DNA of 64,000 bases from Asterias rubens (taxonomy: Eukaryota > Echinodermata > Asteroidea > Forcipulatida > Asteriidae). Below, in pieces: positions 57,666 through 64,000 of this stretch (positions are counted from its first letter, which is position 1; each line of letters begins with the position of its first letter). A program made the position numbers and the translations under genes. A model generated the notes under the pieces. It was not told where the DNA came from. It searched no databases and saw only the letters and a program-made list of their open reading frames with translations. The DNA lies in NCBI RefSeq assembly GCF_902459465.1, contig NC_047076.1:620001-684000 (forward strand), in the 5' to 3' direction.

Positions 57666-60600
57666 ATGGGCAGTGGTTGTGGGAAATCTATGGTCCTTCC
57701 CGATGGCTACACGATTTCAGTCAAGACTGGTGATCATCAGGTATACCAATGTTATAGGAGCTGTGTCGCCATGATCATATCATGCAATAAAAAGAGCTCT
57801 CAACCCCAAACCTGGGTGAGAGTCCCCCTTTATTATAACTGACTAATACAAAGATCAATGGAGTTCCCTTTTTTATTAGACCCCTTTCATTTTGCCACTA
57901 TCGTTGCCTTAAGAAACGTGCACGTGTGAAAGGCTATCATTGGCTGAGATCGTGCGCATCGCGCACACGCGTACACTTACACCGTTTGCAACCAAAGATG
58001 GCGACCAATGACGTCATGTGGTATCCATCTATAAAGCCACATGCCGGTGTCGCATGCAATTATGTCCTCTATGCAATACTATCCGGAGGACATTATTGCA
58101 TATGCAATGATGTCCGCCGGACGGTTTTGCATAATGCAATTGCCCTCTATGTAATACTATCCGGGGACATTATTGCATATGATACACCACAGGAGGACTC
58201 CTGCAGCCGATTTCGAAACGCTAGGATAATTCCTACCTCGAGTTAGGACGAGTAACTTAGTCCTTACTTTAGGGTTAATCTTAACGTCGACATGTTACAG
58301 TGCAAGGCTGGGAGTCTTCCCAAGTCCCGAGATTTATCTTAAGTTAGGAATAGTTTGGTGAAATCGGCGGCAGTGATATTGCTGTGATCATTGCGACATA
58401 TTACCGACTCAAATTCAATTCCATAACTCAAAAAATTATAGCAGAACAGGGTTTTGCTTGAAAAAATGTTGCAACAGTTAAACGAATTTAACATGTTCAA
58501 CAAACCGATTGCATCAAGACCCATTCCTGATATGAAAATCAACTAAAAAGCAAAACCCTTACACCACCAAGATAAAACCCTAAAATGAAACAAAAACACA
58601 TTTCTATTTGGGTACAAGATTTTTTGGTAGTTATAATAATTTGAAAAAAAATTTATCAAGGGATCTGGATGCAGACATTTACATGGACATTATTTTTGGC
58701 ATTTTTTAACCCACTGTGTTATATAAACACCACCGGGCACCAGACTGCACAGTAGATGAATACAAGATCTGTTTTAAATAATGACTGTTTTTTTTTCAGG
58801 GATCTGGGATAGATGCAGACGTTTACATGACCCTCGGCAAATTCAACGGCGATCGATCTAAAGAGGTTCAACTTGCTTGTCGATGGAACGATGATTTTGA
58901 AAAAGGCAGTGAGGATCATTATAATATACAGAATCCTGGAATTAAAGAGGAAATCAGTCTTGTTATGATCCGACTTGATGAAGGCCCTCTTGTACAACGA
59001 TGGTAAGTATGAAATATAAACAACGATCCCGGCTGCATATCTATTTATTTTTTAATTTTATTTATTCATTTTCAAGCAGCACGACAGTACATATAGAGAG
59101 CCTGCAGATAACCAAAAAGCGAAAATAAAAAGGTGAAATGCCAACTGGACGTTTATTACACTCTAAAAACTCCCGGGTCACAGTGACCCAAATTTGGTAT
59201 GGCTGACCACTTGCAAGGTCAGGCTGACACGAAAGGCGATCAACAATGGCGTTTCAACTCGGAATATGCGTCAGTTGGATCAACTTCTGGGTCATTTCAA
59301 CCCAGATTCCGGGTAATGAGGCTTAGATCTATAGCTCCATAGAGCCGCGGGGTAGCGGATCTATGAAGCCATCAAAGACAAAAAGGCCTTGACGAAAGGC
59401 TAATGACTCGGGTCAGGCTCTCAGACCTTGTTCCGGGTCAATTCTGACTCCGAAGCTTTCAGAGTATATTGACTGCCTTTTTATACCCACAGGTTCGTTG
59501 AGACAATCAAAATCAAATACCAAGACTTGCCTGAAGATAGGAGCAGCATCTTCCCAATACATAGATGGATTAAAGATGGAGAGAAATTAATGGTAGTTAA
59601 GAATGACTCCACCTTGCCGCAAGAGGATCCTCACAAGAAACAAAGGCTGGACGAACTGGCTAGGAAGAAGGATATCTACCAACTAGAGAAGAAGTTTGAT
59701 GGGCAGCTGGCAATACCACAGGTACAAACAATTTTATGAGCACTCAGATTTTACAAAGAACAATAAATTGAATTCTAAAAGCACAACAAGTAGCTAAACA
59801 AAACAAAATAATTTGATAGTAATTTCGCAGGTGAAACTTGTGACCGGTATCTTGCTTGTTTCTGTTAAGCAGACAATTATTGTTAAGCAATATTTTCTGA
59901 TTACATCGATCAATATTTTGCCCCCTCTATGAAATAAATTAATTTCAATCAGTTTATTTTCCACAGTATAAACATGGACATTCACAAGAAACTGTGGAGG
60001 GACCCATAGAAGCAAGCCTGCAAGGTTCCGTGTCCCCGAGCAAGCTTGTGCATTGAGCAGATATTTTATGTTCATTTTACACATTTATTTTTTATTGCTG
60101 CTCTACATTCACACATTTTAACTAAAGTTTGTCAACTAGATTCAAATTATGAGTAGTTCACAGTAATGTATAGTAAGTTAGGATATCAACAACGATTTAG
60201 ATAGCTGTATAACAAGAAGCTTAAAGTAGGACAACAATTAGGTTAAGGTGAAGCAGAGGTTTTTGTGCCTTCACTTATTGACAGACAAATAATTATTAGA
60301 AAATAGTATACGGAAGTCAGGTAACGTACGCACGACAGACTAGACAAACATAACATACGACAGAGGCTGGTATAAGACGGTGAGTATGTTAACAATACGT
60401 CTTGTGGAAGATACCACTCCGGATTTCACAAAGAGTAAAGACTAGTTTTATTTCGACTTAGGACGAGTGAGTTACTCGTCCTAACTTAGGACTAGCCATA
60501 CGTTTTTAATGTCTCCTTTACTACAGATTAAAAAGCTGCCAGCTGAGGAGGAATTTTCTAACAGCTACAAGGTGAGCCAAGTATTAACAAATTTTAACAT

Positions 60601-63600
60601 CTATTACAAATTAATATGGTTGACTCATTTGTATTTTAAATGGCCATTACATGCAGGTCGAATTATGACATTTTAAATGAGTTGTAATCTATTTATAAAA
60701 ACCCACAAGGCACAAGCCACGATTAAAAAAAGAGGTGGTGCCAGCCTCTTGTATAGTTATTTTTGTTTTGTTTAAAAAACACACATATAAACTATTTCAC
60801 AAATGAGGTCTTGATCACCGTAACTTGACACTATTGGTAATTATTAAAATATTTGAATTTGATTTCGAGACCCCAGAATTAGATCTCGAGGTCCCGAAAT
60901 CAAGCAACTAAAAGCACACAACTTCGTGTGGCAATGGTGTTTTTTTCGACGACCGATTGAGTTCAAATTTCCACAGCTTTGTTATTTTATGCTTAAAGTG
61001 ATATACAGCAAGTGAGAAGACTGGTCCTTGACAATTACCAATAGTGTCCGATGTCTTTAACTCTTGTCATCCCCTTTAGTTTGACGTGATCATAAAGCGA
61101 GGTGCCATCTACGCACTGGAATCCATTGCTATCCACTTGACAACCGACCGTTGGACATCCCTTGATGACATCATCAATGTCTACAATGAAACACTGCCAA
61201 TACCTTACGTAAGTTGAAAAACTTAACTCTTATAGCTGTCAACAATGTCAATTTCTACAATGGCACACTGCCGATACCTTACGTAAGTTGGGAAACTTGA
61301 CTCTTATAGCTGTCAACAATGTCAATTTCTACAATGGCACACTGCCGATACCTTACGTAAGTTGGGAAACTTGACTCTTATGAAGCTGCAATGGGCACTC
61401 AAAATGTCAATGGGTATACTGAAACATACCTTACATGGTTTCAACCAATTTTTCGAATCTAATTGAGCAGCGAGTTGTAACGGTAATGATAATTTGATAT
61501 TTAATGAGTCAATTTACCATGTTGAAGAGTTTTTTAGTATCATCATGATGAGCAGACGCTTAATCCATTTTGCAAGACTGTATACGTAGTAGGCCTTTCA
61601 GCTAAAAAATTGGGTCAAATTCGACATTATTGACATTTTATTGGGGGATATAGGGGTACACATAAGACAAAGAAAACAAATATATAGCAATTTTCCCTGA
61701 CTTTTGAGTTACTAATAACTTACCACGTAAACTATAAAATGTGATTTTATCTCAGGGTGTTCAAAATTGGAGAAGTGACCAAAGATTTTCAGCTCAGAGA
61801 CTAATGGGATGCAACCCTGCTCAAATACGTCTCTGCACGGAGATACCGTCAAAGTAAGTGCAATTTCAAACATTTCATGGCAAAAAAACTTTTTCCCAAC
61901 AATATGATAAAATTTTAATAGCTATGAACTACGTTAAACTTAAAGGCAGTGGACACTATTGGTAATTACTCAAAATAATTGTTAGCATAAAACCTTTCTT
62001 GGTAAAGAGTAATGGGGAGAGGTTGATAGTATAAAACATTGTGAGAAACGGCTCCCTCTGAAGTGACCTAGCTTTCGAGAAAGAACGATTTTGATTTCGA
62101 GACCTCAAGTTTAGAATTTAAGGTCTCGAAATCAACCATATAAAAAGCACACAACTTCGTGCGACAAGGGTATTTGTTTACTTCATTCATATCTCGCAAC
62201 TTCGACGACCAATTGAGCTCAAATTTTCACAGGTTTGTTATTTTATGCATATGTTTAGATACACCAAGTGAGAAGACTGGTCTTTGACAATTACCAATAG
62301 TGTCCACTGTCTTTAAGTATTTTTGAAGAAACAGCAATTGCCGTGGTAACCTGAGCCCAAATTCATAGAGCTGCTAAGCACAACTTACTTAATATTAAAT
62401 TTCTTCCTTAATACAAACAGGATTACCAACCAAATTTCCATTTGTTGCACATTGCTTGTTGATGGTATTCAACTGTTGTTTGCTTGTCCTGAAAATCACG
62501 TGGAATTTTGGTTTGGTATGTCTTTATTTTCGCTAAGGAATAAATTTCACGCTGAGTAAGCTTATAGCAGCTTAATGAAACTGTACCCTGTGCTTATGCT
62601 GTGGTGCCCTTTGCACTGCTCAATTAATATACGTATCTGCACGGAGATACCAAGTATAGTCACAAAGTGGTTCCTACGTCTGGTCGAAGTTACTCTAACC
62701 AAAACCGATAGGGCGCTCTTTGTCACGAGCTGCCATTTTGAGGTTTGTGTCTTGCCACTTAATTATTTTGTATCCGTGTTGATCTTTGTTTGGAATCGCC
62801 ATCCACCCATTTTCTCCATAGTGAGAAGTTTCTTTAGTAACTGTGGTTCTGTTTTTGTTTTATAGGCGAGGGTGCAATCTGTTTCTTTTATATTGTTTTA
62901 ATATTTAGTAATTATTATTATTATATTTAGGTTTGCCTGACATATTATATCTTTATCTTCATTAAAGCAGCCTTCAGAAAAGCTCTCAAAATCCATTTAT
63001 ATTACTCTTAATCTTGTTGTGTTTATCCTTTTTTTCTTTCTATTTTTCTTTTTGTGTAAAGCATTGTGTACATTATTTTGTAAGAGTGCTTTATAGTACA
63101 TAATGTTTTAATGAATCGTTGGATACTTGCAATTCTTTTGCAGCTTTTCTGTAACAGATGAAATGGTGAAAGGGATCATCGAAGATCTGACAATAGATCA
63201 AGCAATAGAACAAAAGAGACTGTTCATTGTTAACTACAGTATTCTGAAAGATCTCCAAACAACAGACAATAGACTGGTATGACAATCAGGTTTTGTTTCT
63301 CAGTGTGTGACATCAAAAACAACATCACCGCTTCAAATATCTCATTATCTCATAAGGTTACAACCCAAAGAGTTTTTGCCAACCAAAGTTGGAAAACTAT
63401 GAGAAGTCATAATAATAATGATAATAACCGGTTTTTGTGCTTTCCACACCCGGAGGGCGTCTCAAAGCGTTTCCAACATTATTACCTCTGGTCACTAGGC
63501 CTTAATTCATTCCTTAAACCATCTCAGCTCCCTGGTGGGGAGTATGCAGCCTGTGCAACATTAATATGCGCTACTCGGCTAAATCAATCACAAGAACCAC

Positions 63601-64000
63601 CTCTGCCCTCACAGGTACCCATTTACCCATGGGTGGAGAGAAGCGATTATAGTTAAGTGTCTTGCTCAGGGACACAAGTGTCACGACCGGGATTCGAACC
63701 CACACTCTGCCGAACAGACACACCAGAGCTTGAGTTCGGTGCTCTCGGCCACGACACCAGATTGCCATAATGCAAAGCAGATTGCCATAGTTTGTAACCA
63801 AATGTTAACATAACGCTCAAAAAAACAACATCTAGTTATGGAATGTAATTGTAGTTACAGTTTACAGAAAGGTTGAATTTGGACACAACATTAAGGTTAC
63901 ACGGTCTGTACACCTGAGGCCCACCAGCACCACCAGTGCACCATAACCATCTTTCATTGATTTACAGGTCTGTGCACCAATGGCACTCTTCTTCGTTGAC
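57666..64000 (+). CDS. Animal lipoxygenase with N-terminal PLAT domain (8 exons, open at right edge)
   Basis: Exons: 57666-57740, 58800-59002, 59493-59721, 60527-60571, 61080-61208, 61756-61853, 63144-63276, 63968-64000. All GT-AG and in phase; 315 residues are visible. Residues about 12-118 form a PLAT/LH2 beta-sandwich (YTISVKTGDHQGSGIDADVY and VQRWFVETIKI), which binds membranes with calcium. Then come lipoxygenase family landmarks: FSAQRLMGCNPAQIRLC (compare FxxQFLNGxNPxxIRRC), KRLFIVNYSIL and VCAPMALFF. The iron-binding histidines lie beyond the window. The family oxygenates polyunsaturated fatty acids such as arachidonate; coral and echinoderm members are close to 5- and 8-lipoxygenases. 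Which position it oxygenates cannot be told. The start MGSGCGKS has Gly2 and Cys5, which could be lipidated, though the myristoylation Ser6 is missing. Confidence 0.9.
57741..58799. other. Lipoxygenase intron 1 with palindrome cluster
   Basis: 58040-58190 holds further GTCCGCCGGAC/TTGCATATGCAA hairpins of the same kind as 56435-56905. The remainder shows no exon. Confidence 0.6.
59175..59189. promoter_or_regulatory. Perfect IR3 nuclear-receptor-like palindrome
   Basis: GGGTCACAGTGACCC is a 15-base palindrome of two GGGTCA half-sites with a 3-base spacer, the layout of oestrogen-receptor-type sites. More GGGTCA/AGGTCA half-sites follow at about 59215, 59297, 59410 and 59435. In lipoxygenase intron 2. 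Confidence 0.4.
60822..61060. mobile_element. TTAA inverted-repeat element family 1, deleted inside
   Basis: Left end is worn ('taacttgacactattggtaa'); right end is 'ccaatagtgtccgatgtcttTAA'. It stops 19 bases before the acceptor of lipoxygenase exon 5 (61080). Confidence 0.78.
61209..61390 (+). repeat. 74-base tandem copies of lipoxygenase exon 5 tail plus donor
   Basis: The real donor is at 61209. Copies of the exon end (coding text for ETLPIPY changed to GTLPIPY) and GTAAGTTG recur with donors at 61283 and 61357, both 74 bases apart. The copies are nearly identical to each other. Confidence 0.93.
61940..62316. mobile_element. TTAA inverted-repeat element family 1, complete
   Basis: Ends TTAAAGGCAGTGGACACTAT and ATAGTGTCCACTGTCTTTAA are exact to those at 15991-16376, so this is a young pair. 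In lipoxygenase intron 6. Confidence 0.88.
62620..62660 (+). repeat. Short copy of the lipoxygenase exon 6 tail
   Basis: 'tctgcacggagatacc' at 62635 matches the end of exon 6 (61831-61846), with flanking 'atacg' also shared. The donor has decayed (GTATAG). Confidence 0.6.
62661..63143. other. Lipoxygenase intron 6, right part
   Basis: AT-rich and T-rich sequence with no exon or well-defined repeat; the 'gctttatagtac' text near 63090 resembles a SINE tail. Confidence 0.4.
63405..63770 (-). repeat. tRNA-derived SINE, reverse orientation, near full length
   Basis: Read on the minus strand it starts 'gtggccgagagcaccgaac', has B-box GGTTCGAATCC (63689-63700 region), 'gacacttgtgtccctgagca', and ends with 'gaaagcacaaaaaccgg' and a TTATTATTA tail. 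Related to 31392-31775. In lipoxygenase intron 7. Confidence 0.75.

Overview
The window is animal nuclear DNA: intron-rich genes, GT-AG splice sites, AT-rich introns full of short inverted-repeat elements, tRNA-derived SINEs and non-LTR retrotransposon tails. The gene set (SCO-spondin-like, CFAP69, MOZART1, an invertebrate PLAT-lipoxygenase, a lectin with a PAN domain) and the repeat style suggest a marine invertebrate deuterostome, most likely an echinoderm and perhaps a sea star. The species assignment is inference.

Left half, minus strand (275-32120): the 5' part of a SCO-spondin-like gene. 29 exons were placed with continuous reading phase, giving about 1466 residues: signal peptide, EMI, EGF, three VWD-C8-TIL modules and three LDLa repeats. 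The gene continues past the left edge. One very large intron (2837-14854) carries two intronless secreted lectin genes on the opposite strand (4369-5106 and 8206-8943), remains of a third cassette and an inverted copy of its 3' flank.

Middle, minus strand: a complete three-exon MOZART1 gene (MZT1, 33782-35309, 76 residues), then a complete 24-exon CFAP69 gene (36984-55455, 922 residues). Right, plus strand: the first eight exons of an animal lipoxygenase (57666-64000, open at the right edge). It is divergent from CFAP69 across a 2.2-kb spacer that holds an array of short palindromes.

Functional theme: CFAP69 (motile cilia), MZT1 (gamma-tubulin recruitment) and SCO-spondin (Reissner-fibre material moved by ciliary flow) lie side by side, which may or may not be chance.

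Main structural discovery: at six places in three genes the 3' tail of an exon, with its 5' splice site and the start of the following intron, has been copied one to four times into the downstream intron. Every copy noticed lies downstream and is donor-side. The second notable point is the lectin pair: 11 amino-acid differences against 2 synonymous changes, all in the first part of the protein, with an identical last 300 coding bases.
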